Below, in pieces: positions 35,780-43,639 of a DNA stretch of 64,000 nucleotides (positions are counted from its first letter, which is position 1; every line of letters starts with the position of its first letter). The translations under genes were made by a program, and so were the position numbers. Source of the DNA: Bacteroidota bacterium (GTDB lineage Bacteria; Bacteroidota; Ignavibacteria; UBA10030; UBA6906). The notes under the pieces were generated by a model, which saw only the letters and a program-made list of their open reading frames with translations, had not been told where the DNA came from and did not search any database. Location of the stretch: positions 103,152-167,151 of the forward strand of contig JAUQWO010000079.1 in the NCBI GenBank assembly GCA_030835135.1, given 5' to 3'.

Positions 35780-36654
35780 GACTCGCCATCATCGGCAATC
35801 TCGACAAAGCAGGTGTCCGGGAGGCGGTCGGGGTCCTCCTGGAGCGTCTGGAACGGTCGTCTGCCTCGTTCGTCATCGATGAGCGGGTGGCCGACCTGCT
35901 GGATGCCGCCGGACGCCGGGTGACGGCTGCGCACCGGCGTACCGTGCAGCAATGCGTGGAAGAGGGGGAGATCCTCGTCGCGTTCGGCGGAGATGGGACG
36001 ATCCTCTCGGCGGCGCGGGCGGTGGGAGCGCGGGCGACCCCGATCCTCGGCGTGAACCTCGGCAAACTCGGATTCCTGGCGGAGCTGTCGCCGGAAGAAT
36101 TGCCGGCGGTCACCGACGACCTGCTTGCCGGGCGGTACATCATCCAGGAGAGACTCGTCCTCGAGGCGCGGGTACCCGCCGTGCCGGGGGCCGTGACACA
36201 TGCGGTGAACGATATCGTCGTGGACAAGGCGAGGTCCTCACGGCTCATCGACGTGCACACGCATATCGATGGAGCCTTCGCGGTGACGTACCGCGGCGAT
36301 GGGCTGATCGTGTCGACCCCCACGGGGTCGACCGGTTATGCGCTGTCCAATAACGGCCCGATCGTGATCCCGACCTGCAACGTCATCGGCATCACGCCCA
36401 TCGCCCCGCACACGCTGAGCGGCAGGCCGATCCTCGTTCCGGATACGAGCAAGATCCGCATCGTGGTGGAGTCGTCAAGCGCCGAAGTGCTGCTGTCGTC
36501 CGACGGACAGGAGGAAGGGTTGTTGACCGCGCCGGTGGAGGTGGAGATCAGCAAGGCGCCGTTCTCCGTCCGGCTGGTGAAGCGCATGGACAGGACGTAC
36601 TTCGATGTGTTGCGGGCGAAGCTATTCTGGGGCGCCGACGCCAGGAGGGTCTAG
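35776..36654 (+). CDS. nadK: NAD kinase
   Basis: A 292-residue ATP-NAD kinase making NADP. The catalytic GGDGT is at 71-75 (VAFGGDGTILSAAR), with the NE/D substrate motif in AVNDIVVDK and the glycine-rich TPTGSTGYALSNNGP segment near 180-195. Length is normal. It ends the LPS/DUF1844 run, and its TAG stop shares a palindromic CTAG with the TAG stop of the convergent lipoprotein gene. Confidence 0.95.
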   Translation: MRLAIIGNLDKAGVREAVGVLLERLERSSASFVIDERVADLLDAAGRRVTAAHRRTVQQCVEEGEILVAFGGDGTILSAARAVGARATPILGVNLGKLGFLAELSPEELPAVTDDLLAGRYIIQERLVLEARVPAVPGAVTHAVNDIVVDKARSSRLIDVHTHIDGAFAVTYRGDGLIVSTPTGSTGYALSNNGPIVIPTCNVIGITPIAPHTLSGRPILVPDTSKIRIVVESSSAEVLLSSDGQEEGLLTAPVEVEISKAPFSVRLVKRMDRTYFDVLRAKLFWGADARRV

Positions 36655-37055
36655 TTGTTCAGGGCCCCTTCACCGATCCAGGCCCGGATCCCATTGATCT
36701 GATTCTGATTCAGTGCCCTGCGGTTGAGCGGCATCCGTTCGCCGATCCTTCCTTCGATGCGCATCACCAGCGTGCTCTGGTCGGGCTGATTGCGCACGAT
36801 CACGAGTGCCCCTCCGTACATGAGGTTGTCGTAGTTCGTCAGCCGCAGGATGCTCGTCTGTGAGCCATCCCCGTGGCAACCGCTCAGGGCGCACGTCTGA
36901 TTGAACAGCGGCTGCACATGGACCTGGTAACTCACCTTGGAGATCGGGAAGATGATGTTCGACGGACTGTCGCCGTCGAGCGGGTTGTTCTCGTCCTTGC
37001 AGCCGGCAGCCAGCGCCATCACGGCAACCGCGCACCACACCATGCCTTTCCGCAT
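36651..37055 (-). CDS. Cytochrome c-like lipoprotein
   Basis: A 134-residue protein with a lipoprotein signal (VMALAAGC, Cys19 as lipidated residue). The mature part has QPLFNQTCALSGCHGDGS, a CX4CH motif seen in predicted cytochrome c-like domains of this bacterial group, with a later Met (ERMPLN) as a possible sixth ligand. It may bind a c-type heme, but CX4CH is not the canonical CXXCH and heme attachment is unproven. The start ATG 37055 overlaps the stop of the DUF4013 gene (TGATG), so the two are co-translated. Confidence 0.7.
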   Translation of the reverse strand: MRKGMVWCAVAVMALAAGCKDENNPLDGDSPSNIIFPISKVSYQVHVQPLFNQTCALSGCHGDGSQTSILRLTNYDNLMYGGALVIVRNQPDQSTLVMRIEGRIGERMPLNRRALNQNQINGIRAWIGEGALNN

Positions 37056-37726
37056 CACAGGATCTGCTCCTTCGTCTCTCTCGACAGGTACAGCACGCCG
37101 CTCAGGTAGGACGACACCACATAGCTATAGAAGATCGTGAAGAAGACGCCGACCAGCAACAGGAGGAACCCGATCGATGCGATCGATTGGATCCCCAGGG
37201 TGATCATGGCAACGACGAGCGCATTCTGCCAGTTCCCGCGGAATTCACGGATGACGGCCCCGACGTTCAGGGCATCCCCGATACTCTCGCGCTCCGCGAA
37301 CCGGTAGGCGATGATCGGCGCGAACAGACTGATCGCCAGGCTGTACGGGATCATGAGGAGCGTCATGGCGAAGATATAGATCGACACGAACACAGGCATC
37401 GCGTCTCCCTCGTCGCCCGTGGCGCCGGCGACGACAGCCAGCACGAACACGGGGATGAAGAGGAGGATGATCGGGATCAGGTAGACGAAGTAGGCAACGC
37501 AGAACTTGAACCCCGTGACGAGCTTCCCGCCGATATCGTCCCAGTCGGGGAGGGCAGGCTCTTCACGCCGCATGACCCGCTGCGTGGTCCGGATGAAGTA
37601 GCCGGCGAGGACGAAGATCCCGATGCCGAGCAGGCAGGCGAACATCCAGAGGACACCGATCAGTGATTTGGTGAACCACCGCGGGTCCTTGAAGTAGGCG
37701 GAGAACGCCTTGCCGAGGTCTTTCAT
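37055..37726 (-). CDS. DUF4013-like membrane protein
   Basis: A 223-residue protein with about five to six transmembrane segments, e.g. LIGVLWMFACLLGIGIFVLA near the N terminus and IGFLLLLVGVFFTIFYSYVV near the C terminus. The region RREEPALPDWDDIGGKLVTG between helices 1 and 2 is typical of DUF4013 proteins, whose function is unknown. ATG 37726 starts the conserved MKDLGKAFSAYFKD; longer in-frame starts lie across the promoter at 37754..37782. It forms a two-gene operon with the cytochrome-like lipoprotein. Confidence 0.75.
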   Translation of the reverse strand: MKDLGKAFSAYFKDPRWFTKSLIGVLWMFACLLGIGIFVLAGYFIRTTQRVMRREEPALPDWDDIGGKLVTGFKFCVAYFVYLIPIILLFIPVFVLAVVAGATGDEGDAMPVFVSIYIFAMTLLMIPYSLAISLFAPIIAYRFAERESIGDALNVGAVIREFRGNWQNALVVAMITLGIQSIASIGFLLLLVGVFFTIFYSYVVSSYLSGVLYLSRETKEQIL

Positions 37727-37753
37727 ACGGTCTGTCTCTGCTCCCTTTCTTGC

Positions 37754-37782
37754 AGTATACGCAAGCGGGTTGCTGAAAGCAA
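37754..37782 (-). promoter_or_regulatory. Promoter of the DUF4013-lipoprotein operon
   Basis: Minus strand: TTGCTT (37782-37777), 17-base spacer, TATACT (37759-37754), 27 bases before the ATG at 37726. Confidence 0.6.
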
Positions 37783-37802
37783 GCCGGATTGGGCGTCTGC
37801 AG

Positions 37803-37831
37803 TTGCATTTTTCCGTTCCGATCCGTATCTT
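37803..37831 (+). promoter_or_regulatory. Promoter of tRNA-Ala
   Basis: TTGCAT (37803-37808), 17-base spacer, TATCTT (37826-37831), about 60 bases before the tRNA. Confidence 0.55.
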
Positions 37832-37893
37832 ATCACCTGTACGGTGAGTGGGCTTCACCTCTTCAACCTGCTCGCTGCACAGTTGTCACCCAT

Positions 37894-37969
37894 GGGGCTG
37901 TAGCTCAGCTGGGAGAGCGCGTGAATGGCATTCACGAGGTCAGGGGTTCGATCCCCCTCAGCTCCACCA
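37894..37969 (+). tRNA. tRNA-Ala (anticodon GGC)
   Basis: A full cloverleaf: acceptor GGGGCTG/CAGCTCC including the G3-U70 pair that marks tRNA-Ala, D-arm GCTC...GAGC, anticodon stem CGTGA/TCACG with loop ATGGCAT (anticodon GGC, reads GCC/GCU), T-arm GGGGG-type pairing around TTCGATC. Unlike the tRNA-Arg in this window, CCA (37967-37969) is encoded after the discriminator A. Confidence 0.96.
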
Positions 37970-37971
37970 TC

Positions 37972-38011
37972 GAATTCAGATATCTGAATTCAGATATCTG
38001 ATATCTGAATT
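37972..38011. repeat. Overlapping palindromes after tRNA-Ala
   Basis: A perfect 20-base palindrome GAATTCAGATATCTGAATTC (37972-37991) overlaps a second inverted repeat with 12-base arms (37987-37998 and 38000-38011). The same stretch is two direct copies of a 14-mer (37972-37985, 37986-37999) plus a reversed part copy. It lies between the tRNA and its terminator and is much more AT-rich than its surroundings. Confidence 0.85.
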
Positions 38012-38012
38012 G

Positions 38013-38039
38013 AAAGGGACCGAAACGGGTCCCTTTTTT
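38013..38039 (+). terminator. Intrinsic terminator of tRNA-Ala
   Basis: Stem AAAGGGACC / GGTCCCTTT (38013-38021 with 38028-38036), six-base loop, and a run of six T ending at 38039. Confidence 0.85.
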
Positions 38040-38080
38040 GTTATGGGTACATGCGCAACGGAACAGAAAGCCATTCACCC

Positions 38081-40228
38081 ATGTCTTCTCCGAACACCCC
38101 CAACCGCCTCGCCAACGAGAAAAGTCCGTATCTCCTCCAGCACGCGTACAATCCCGTGGACTGGTATCCCTGGGGGGACGAAGCGTTCGCGAAAGCAAAG
38201 GCCGGACAGCTCCCTATCTTTCTTTCGGTCGGATATGCCACCTGCCACTGGTGCCACGTCATGGAACGGGAGTCGTTCGAGGATCCGGAGATCGCTCATC
38301 TGCTGAACACGCTGTTCGTCCCGATCAAGGTGGACCGCGAGGAACGCCCCGATGTCGACCGTCTGTACATGGCGGCTCTGCACGCACTGGGACATAATGG
38401 CGGGTGGCCGATGTCCATGTTTCTGACACCCGATCTCACGCCGTTCTATGGTGGGACGTACTTTCCCCCGGAGAACCGCCATGGCCGGGCCGGATTCCCG
38501 CGCGTGCTCCGGAAGATCGCCGACCTCTGGAACACCGAGCGTTCCGCGATCACGGCTTCCGCAACATCGGTCGTCACCTATTTGCAGGAGGTCGCGGCCG
38601 CGAACGGCGAAGCAGGGGTGGATCCCCGGGCGGCCGCTGCCCGCTGCTTCGAAGAGTTCGCGGGGATGTTCGATCATGCCGAAGGCGGCTTTGGCGGAGC
38701 CCCGAAGTTCCCACGGCCCTCCGTGTTCCACTTCCTGACGCGATACTATCATCGCACAGGCGATGCTGAAGCGCTCGCGATGACGGCGGAGACGCTCGAA
38801 GCGATGGCGGCCGGCGGCGTCTACGATCACGTCGGCGGCGGCTTCCATCGTTACGCGGTGGACGCTGCGTGGCGCGTCCCCCATTTCGAAAAGATGCTCT
38901 ACGACCAGGCACAGCTCGTGCTCGCGTACCTCGACTGGCACCAGCTGAGGGGACCGGCGCGTGCGGCCCGCATCGTGCACGAGACGATCGGGTATGTTCT
39001 GCGCGACCTCACCGGACCCGATGGGGAGTTCTATTCTGCCGAGGATGCCGACAGCGCACAACCCGACGCGCCGTCCGAACACGGCGAAGGGGCATTCTAC
39101 CTCTGGTCGATGGACGAGATCCGCCGCGTCCTCGGAGAGGATGCGCGGTCCTTCGCGGCCCGCTACGGGATCGAGGACGATGGGAACGTGCCATTCGATC
39201 CCGGCAATGAGTTCACCGGAATGAACATCCTCTACCGTCCGGCGGCCGATGCGGATGTCCGCGCACCATTGGCGGTAGAGGACACCGGAGGGGAAGATCG
39301 TGGGCAGCTCGCGCTGCGAAGATTGCTCGCGGTCCGGGCGGCACGGCCGCGCCCGCTCCTCGACGATAAGGTTCTCGTGGCCTGGAACGGGATGATGATC
39401 ACTGCCTGTGCCCGCGCCGGAGCAGTGCTCAATGAACCATCGTACATCGCGGCAGCACAGCGCGCGGCATCCTTCATCCTCGGCCATCTCTTCGATGCAG
39501 GGACTGGCACGCTCCTCCGGCGGTGGCGTGATGGCGAAGCACGGTATGCCGCGCACCTGGACGATCATTTGTGGCTCGTTGCCGGGCTCCTTGAGCTTCA
39601 CGCGACGACGGGTGACCCTGTGTGGCTGGAGCGCGGTGTGGCAGTGGGGAAGGTGGCGCTGCACAAGTTCACGGACGCGCAGGGTGGCGGCTTCTTCGAC
39701 ACCGATGGTTCGGATGGATCCGTGCTGGTAAGGATGAAAGAACGGCACGATGGCGCGGAACCCTCGGGCAACGCCGTCGCAGCCTGGGTCATGGCACGCC
39801 TCGCGGCAGTGACCGGCGGCGGGGAATGGCGTACGGCGACGGAGCGCCTTGCCACCACGTTCCAGCCGTGGCTCGAGAAGCAGCCTTCGGTGATGCCACT
39901 CATGACCGCGACGCTCCAGGGGTTGGAAGGGAAGACTTCGCAATTGGTGATCGTCGGACCCGCGGATCACGAGGTGGTCCGGGCGATGGTGCATGCCTAC
40001 TGGTCACGGTTCCTCCCGGATACCGTGCTGATCCGGGTGGCTGATGCATCGCGGGACATCCTTGCACGGTGTGCACCCTTTGCGGCGCAGCTCCCGCTCA
40101 TCGACGGAAAGCCGGCGGCGTATCTCTGTGAGGAGTACACCTGCCGGCTTCCCGTGACAACTGCCGAAGAGCTTGACCGTCTGCTCGCCGCGATCGGTTC
40201 ACCCGGCGGCGGGCAGCCAGGCATGTGA
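38081..40228 (+). CDS. Thioredoxin-domain protein of the YyaL/DUF255 family
   Basis: A 715-residue protein: an N-terminal thioredoxin-like DUF255 domain ([20 protein letters not shown] and the redox pair in ATCHWCHVM near residues 55-58), then a long (alpha/alpha)6-barrel-like region (about 200-600; [29 protein letters not shown]), as in the spermatogenesis-associated protein 20/YyaL group. Family function is not settled. ATG 38081 was chosen: the earlier ATG 38051 lies only 11 bases after the terminator T run. It converges on the lipoprotein gene at 40234 with a 5-base gap. Confidence 0.88.
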   Translation: MSSPNTPNRLANEKSPYLLQHAYNPVDWYPWGDEAFAKAKAGQLPIFLSVGYATCHWCHVMERESFEDPEIAHLLNTLFVPIKVDREERPDVDRLYMAALHALGHNGGWPMSMFLTPDLTPFYGGTYFPPENRHGRAGFPRVLRKIADLWNTERSAITASATSVVTYLQEVAAANGEAGVDPRAAAARCFEEFAGMFDHAEGGFGGAPKFPRPSVFHFLTRYYHRTGDAEALAMTAETLEAMAAGGVYDHVGGGFHRYAVDAAWRVPHFEKMLYDQAQLVLAYLDWHQLRGPARAARIVHETIGYVLRDLTGPDGEFYSAEDADSAQPDAPSEHGEGAFYLWSMDEIRRVLGEDARSFAARYGIEDDGNVPFDPGNEFTGMNILYRPAADADVRAPLAVEDTGGEDRGQLALRRLLAVRAARPRPLLDDKVLVAWNGMMITACARAGAVLNEPSYIAAAQRAASFILGHLFDAGTGTLLRRWRDGEARYAAHLDDHLWLVAGLLELHATTGDPVWLERGVAVGKVALHKFTDAQGGGFFDTDGSDGSVLVRMKERHDGAEPSGNAVAAWVMARLAAVTGGGEWRTATERLATTFQPWLEKQPSVMPLMTATLQGLEGKTSQLVIVGPADHEVVRAMVHAYWSRFLPDTVLIRVADASRDILARCAPFAAQLPLIDGKPAAYLCEEYTCRLPVTTAEELDRLLAAIGSPGGGQPGM

Positions 40229-40233
40229 GTGCG

Positions 40234-40977
40234 TTAACCGGCCAGCGTGGCCTCGCCGGTCGAAAGATCGACGGTGTACGTGTTCGCACCGATCACGAGG
40301 ATCGCCCGATCGTTGCCGATGAATGTGAGTCTGCCGTTGATCGCGTAGGTGTGCCCGGCGCTGGACCGGCCCACCATCGTCAGATTGGCGGAGCCGCTGC
40401 TGATCTTCATCGTGCTCTTGTCGACGGACAACCCGCTCATGGTCGCCGTGATCACGCTCGACCAGGTGTTCTTCTGGCGCAGCTTGGAGGTCTGCGTGCC
40501 GATCCGGGTGTAGGTGCCGGAGACAGCATACGATGTGCCGGTCATGAGGTTCGACACCTGGAACAGCGCCGCGGCCGAATCGGCGGAGGTCATCCGGGGG
40601 ACGTCATAGGTTCCCGTCATGGAGTAGCTGAAGTCCAGCCGGCTCCCGCTCACCAGACTCAGGTTGAAGTGGAATGCATACGCGTAGCTGAAGAGTCCCG
40701 TCCGTGCCCGCGTCACCGTCGTGTCCCACTGCGCGTTGCCGAGTTGATCCGTCTTGCTGATCAGGCCGGCGCCCGCCATCGTGGTCGATTCTTCGAGCTG
40801 CGCGGTGAGACCACCGGATGATTGACTTCCACTCAGCGAGAATGCGATGGCATCAGCGGCATCGTCGTTTGAGATCGCTGCGACATCATCGACCCCCAGC
40901 CCGTCATCATCTGTGCACCCCGTGATCAATACCGCTGCCAGCGCCAGTGCCACTCCCCACCGATAGTAGTGAGCCAT
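40234..40977 (-). CDS. Hypothetical lipoprotein
   Basis: A 247-residue protein with a lipoprotein signal peptide (LALAAVLITGC, Cys21). The mature part is rich in Ser/Thr/Gly and beta-strand patterns (LDFSYSMTGTYDVPRM, NLMTGTSYAVSGTY) and has no recognised domain or catalytic motif. An acidic linker (DDDGLGVDD) follows the lipidated Cys. It is probably anchored in the outer or inner membrane facing the periplasm or surface. I do not recognise the family. Confidence 0.7.
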   Translation of the reverse strand: MAHYYRWGVALALAAVLITGCTDDDGLGVDDVAAISNDDAADAIAFSLSGSQSSGGLTAQLEESTTMAGAGLISKTDQLGNAQWDTTVTRARTGLFSYAYAFHFNLSLVSGSRLDFSYSMTGTYDVPRMTSADSAAALFQVSNLMTGTSYAVSGTYTRIGTQTSKLRQKNTWSSVITATMSGLSVDKSTMKISSGSANLTMVGRSSAGHTYAINGRLTFIGNDRAILVIGANTYTVDLSTGEATLAG

Positions 40978-41271
40978 TGTCCTGCTTCCTTTCGTTCCTG
41001 TTTGTAAAGATGCAGGTGATGGAAGCTACAACTCCGGTGCCAGTCGAAAAGTAGCGAATATGGGTGAATTTCAAGGGGTCTTCAGGGCGGGGATGGGTAG
41101 ATTCTCTATACATGAGGGAAATCTGTCCCCTCTGGGCACCGCCGGCAGGCTCGGGCGCCTGCCTCTCTCCGGACGCGCCGTGATCGGGGCCCTCGCGACG
41201 GGCCGTCAATACTGCGCGGCGTGCGGTTGAACCCGGCTACGCCGCGCTGGCCTCGACGGGCCCGTTCGTTT
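40978..41271. other. Intergenic region without a recognised gene
   Basis: About 290 bases between two minus-strand genes. It holds the leader of the lipoprotein gene and a GGCAGGC/GCCTGCC hairpin near 41140-41162. I found no convincing ORF, RNA gene or promoter. Confidence 0.5.
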
Positions 41272-42750
41272 TCAGGAGGTCTTTCTGAAGGATATGGTGA
41301 TCCCGCCACTCCCCAGAATGATCATGATCACGGCCTGGACCACGGTACGGTAGGGGACGGTGGGGCTCCGGAAGAGAGCGGTATACAGGAACCAGAGTCC
41401 GATCAGGCACAACACGGTATACAGCGCGATCATGATCTTCCGCGCGAGCGCACGGGTCTCCGGGGTATCCGCCGCGAATGTCCGGTTGTACAGCATCAGC
41501 CCCGCCATGGCCACGAACCCGAGCCCGGCAAAGATGAGCCAGAACTGGCGGATATCGCCGGACGGGTCCGGCGAGCTGATGAGTGGTTTGAGCAGTGTCT
41601 CATACATCATCCCGCCGAGTGTGGAGCCGATGAGACTCCCGACCACGCCGTACAGGAACGCATATCCCATGTACACGGCCTTCCGGTCCTGCGGGGCGAC
41701 GAGCCCGACATAGCTGTAATATTTCGGATGCGCGGTCATCTCGCCCACGGAGAAGACCGCGATGCCGAGGATGAAGATCCAGACGTTCGACGCGAACGAC
41801 AGACAGATGAATCCGAGGACGCCGATCCCGATGCCGATGACCATCGCGCGCAGCGGGGGCACGTTCTTGACGAGCTTGCTGACGACGACCTGCAGGAGGA
41901 TGATCGTGCCGGCATTGATCACGGTGACATGCTCGGAGTCGAAGGAGAGCGGGATCCCGATGCTGGCAAAGAACCCGTTGATCGGGGCCGGGGAAATGAA
42001 GTCGCGGAGGAACCAGAGCACCGAACCGAAGTTCTGGAAGTACAGGATCCAGAATCCGGAGTACACGAAGATCATCAACATGAACCGTGCATCGCCGAGC
42101 ACCTCGGCGGCTCCGGTGAGCACCTCGCGGATGGTCCTCGTGTTCGGCGGACGGGGCGGATCGCGGAAGAGGAACACGGTGGGCAGGAGCATGAGTCCGC
42201 AATAAAGCGACGATGCCATGAACACCCAGGTCCACGAGAAGCCCTTGAGATAACTGACGATCAGCGGCGCGAGGAACGCACCGAGGTTGATCATCCAGTA
42301 GTAGATGCCGAATCCGAAGCCCGAGTTCTGCTCATTCGTCGTTCGCGCGATCGTACCCGAAATGATCGGCTTGAAGAGTCCGGAACCCGAGGCCATCAGG
42401 AGCAGCGAGGCGAAGACCGCGCCATAGCCGGACATCTGTCCTGCGAGGAAATATCCCGTCGCAAGGAACGAGAACGCAACAAGCAACATGCGGCGGTAAC
42501 CGTACCGGTCGGCCAGCGCCCCGCCGAGGATCGGTATGATGTACGTCGCGGCGTAGATCAATCCCTGCAGGAACCCGACCGATTGCTCGGTGAAGCCGAG
42601 TCCGCCTTCGGCGATGGTGTTGGTGAGATAGATGGCGAGGACGGAGTTGAGCCCGTAATACGCCCCCCGCTCGAACAGTTCCATGACGTTGGCGAGCCAG
42701 AAGACGCGCGGGTAACTCCGCAGCAGTCCGAGTCCGCGTGGAGTGTCCAT
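41272..42750 (-). CDS. POT family (PTR2) peptide/H+ symporter-like transporter
   Basis: A 492-residue, 12- to 14-helix transporter of the proton-dependent oligopeptide family. The N-terminal family motif is MELFERGAYYGLNSVLAIYL, followed by GGALADRYGYRRMLL; the mid-protein PTR motif region FGFGIYYWMINLGAFLAPLI is clear. It should import di/tripeptides or related solutes with protons. It lies 34 bases behind a small hypothetical gene on the same strand and is probably driven by the promoter at 43071..43098. Confidence 0.88.
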   Translation of the reverse strand: MDTPRGLGLLRSYPRVFWLANVMELFERGAYYGLNSVLAIYLTNTIAEGGLGFTEQSVGFLQGLIYAATYIIPILGGALADRYGYRRMLLVAFSFLATGYFLAGQMSGYGAVFASLLLMASGSGLFKPIISGTIARTTNEQNSGFGFGIYYWMINLGAFLAPLIVSYLKGFSWTWVFMASSLYCGLMLLPTVFLFRDPPRPPNTRTIREVLTGAAEVLGDARFMLMIFVYSGFWILYFQNFGSVLWFLRDFISPAPINGFFASIGIPLSFDSEHVTVINAGTIILLQVVVSKLVKNVPPLRAMVIGIGIGVLGFICLSFASNVWIFILGIAVFSVGEMTAHPKYYSYVGLVAPQDRKAVYMGYAFLYGVVGSLIGSTLGGMMYETLLKPLISSPDPSGDIRQFWLIFAGLGFVAMAGLMLYNRTFAADTPETRALARKIMIALYTVLCLIGLWFLYTALFRSPTVPYRTVVQAVIMIILGSGGITISFRKTS

Positions 42751-42784
42751 GCGGTGTTCCTTCTGTTGGTGGAAAGGAGATTGC

Positions 42785-43036
42785 TCAGCGTGCCGGGCGG
42801 CGGAGGACCCATCCCGGGTGGCGTTGCGTGATCAGCCCGGCGCCGTGCTGGAGTTCCGCGGCAAGCTGGGTCGCGAAGATGTCCGCCTGCTCCCGGTTCA
42901 GGAACCAGTCGGAGCTAATGAGGCGCTTGAAGCCAAGGATCCGTTTGTAGGTCCGGACGGTCCATACAGAGCCGATATCCGTCCGCTGGCGCAGGTCGAT
43001 CGTGTAGCCGTTGATGGTCTGTGACTGTGCGGTCAT
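42785..43036 (-). CDS. Small hypothetical protein
   Basis: An 83-residue protein, MTAQSQTINGYTIDLRQRTD at the start and AAELQHGAGLITQRHPGWVL near the end. No signal peptide, membrane helix or known domain is seen. The longer in-frame start at 43072 is excluded because it lies inside the predicted -10 box (43071-43076). It is probably the first gene of an operon with the POT transporter. Function unknown. Confidence 0.55.
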   Translation of the reverse strand: MTAQSQTINGYTIDLRQRTDIGSVWTVRTYKRILGFKRLISSDWFLNREQADIFATQLAAELQHGAGLITQRHPGWVLRRPAR

Positions 43037-43070
43037 GGGAGAACTTGCGGGAGCGATGGAAATACCGTTC

Positions 43071-43098
43071 ATTATAGACTAACATACTCAGAACACAA
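43071..43098 (-). promoter_or_regulatory. Promoter of the small protein/POT transporter operon
   Basis: Minus strand: TTGTGT (43098-43093), 16-base spacer, TATAAT (43076-43071), a perfect -10 box. It decides the start of the downstream gene at 43036. Confidence 0.6.
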
Positions 43099-43114
43099 GA
43101 GAAGAGCAAGGTAC

Positions 43115-43537
43115 GTGGACAGCGTCGAGATCACCGCGGGCGTGACGATCCCCATGAGGGAGGTCCGCTTCCGTTTCGCACGGAGCGGCGGGCCGGGCGG
43201 ACAGAATGTGAACAAGGTGGAAAGCCGCGTGGAATTGCTGTTCGATGTTTCTGCGTCGTCCGCGTTCACCGTGACCCAGCGGCAGCGACTGCTGTCGGCG
43301 CTGCGGAACAAACTCGATGACGACGGCGTGCTGCAGATCGTCGTGCAGGAATCGCGCAGCCAGTGGCAGAATCGTGAGATCGCGCTGTCGCGCCTGGCGG
43401 AGACGATCCGCATCGCCCTCATCCCGCGCAAGAAACGGGTGGCAACGAAACCTTCCCGCGGGTCCAAAGAGGAACGATTCCGGGCCAAAAGGAAGAGGGG
43501 CGAGGTCAAACGGAACAGGGGGAAGATAACCGACTAG
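43115..43537 (+). CDS. arfB: Alternative ribosome-rescue factor ArfB-like peptidyl-tRNA hydrolase
   Basis: A 140-residue protein with the class I release-factor catalytic domain only: FRFARSGGPGGQNVNKVESR with GGQ at 28-30, and a basic C-terminal tail (RKKRVATKPSRGSKEERFRA, then KRNRGK) that inserts into the empty mRNA channel. This is the ArfB/YaeJ layout, releasing peptides from stalled ribosomes without a stop codon. The codon-recognition domains of RF1/RF2 are absent. The start is a GTG at 43115; the next Met is at residue 14. Confidence 0.9.
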   Translation: MDSVEITAGVTIPMREVRFRFARSGGPGGQNVNKVESRVELLFDVSASSAFTVTQRQRLLSALRNKLDDDGVLQIVVQESRSQWQNREIALSRLAETIRIALIPRKKRVATKPSRGSKEERFRAKRKRGEVKRNRGKITD

Positions 43538-43639
43538 TTGATCCACCCTCAGGGAACGATTTTCTTTGTTTCTGGGTTAATTATTGCAATAGTGCGATTT
43601 ATGCGATTTAGCCGAAAACATCGAAAATTGACCAGTCCA

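Noticed and set aside
37932..38198. A minus-strand peptide ending [10 protein letters not shown]
   Set aside because: It is the well-known artefact of translating the reverse strand of a tRNA gene; it covers tRNA-Ala and its terminator.
41221..42831. A 536-codon plus-strand frame opposite the POT transporter
   Set aside because: Antisense shadow with low-complexity charged composition; the minus-strand frame has clear POT motifs and helices.
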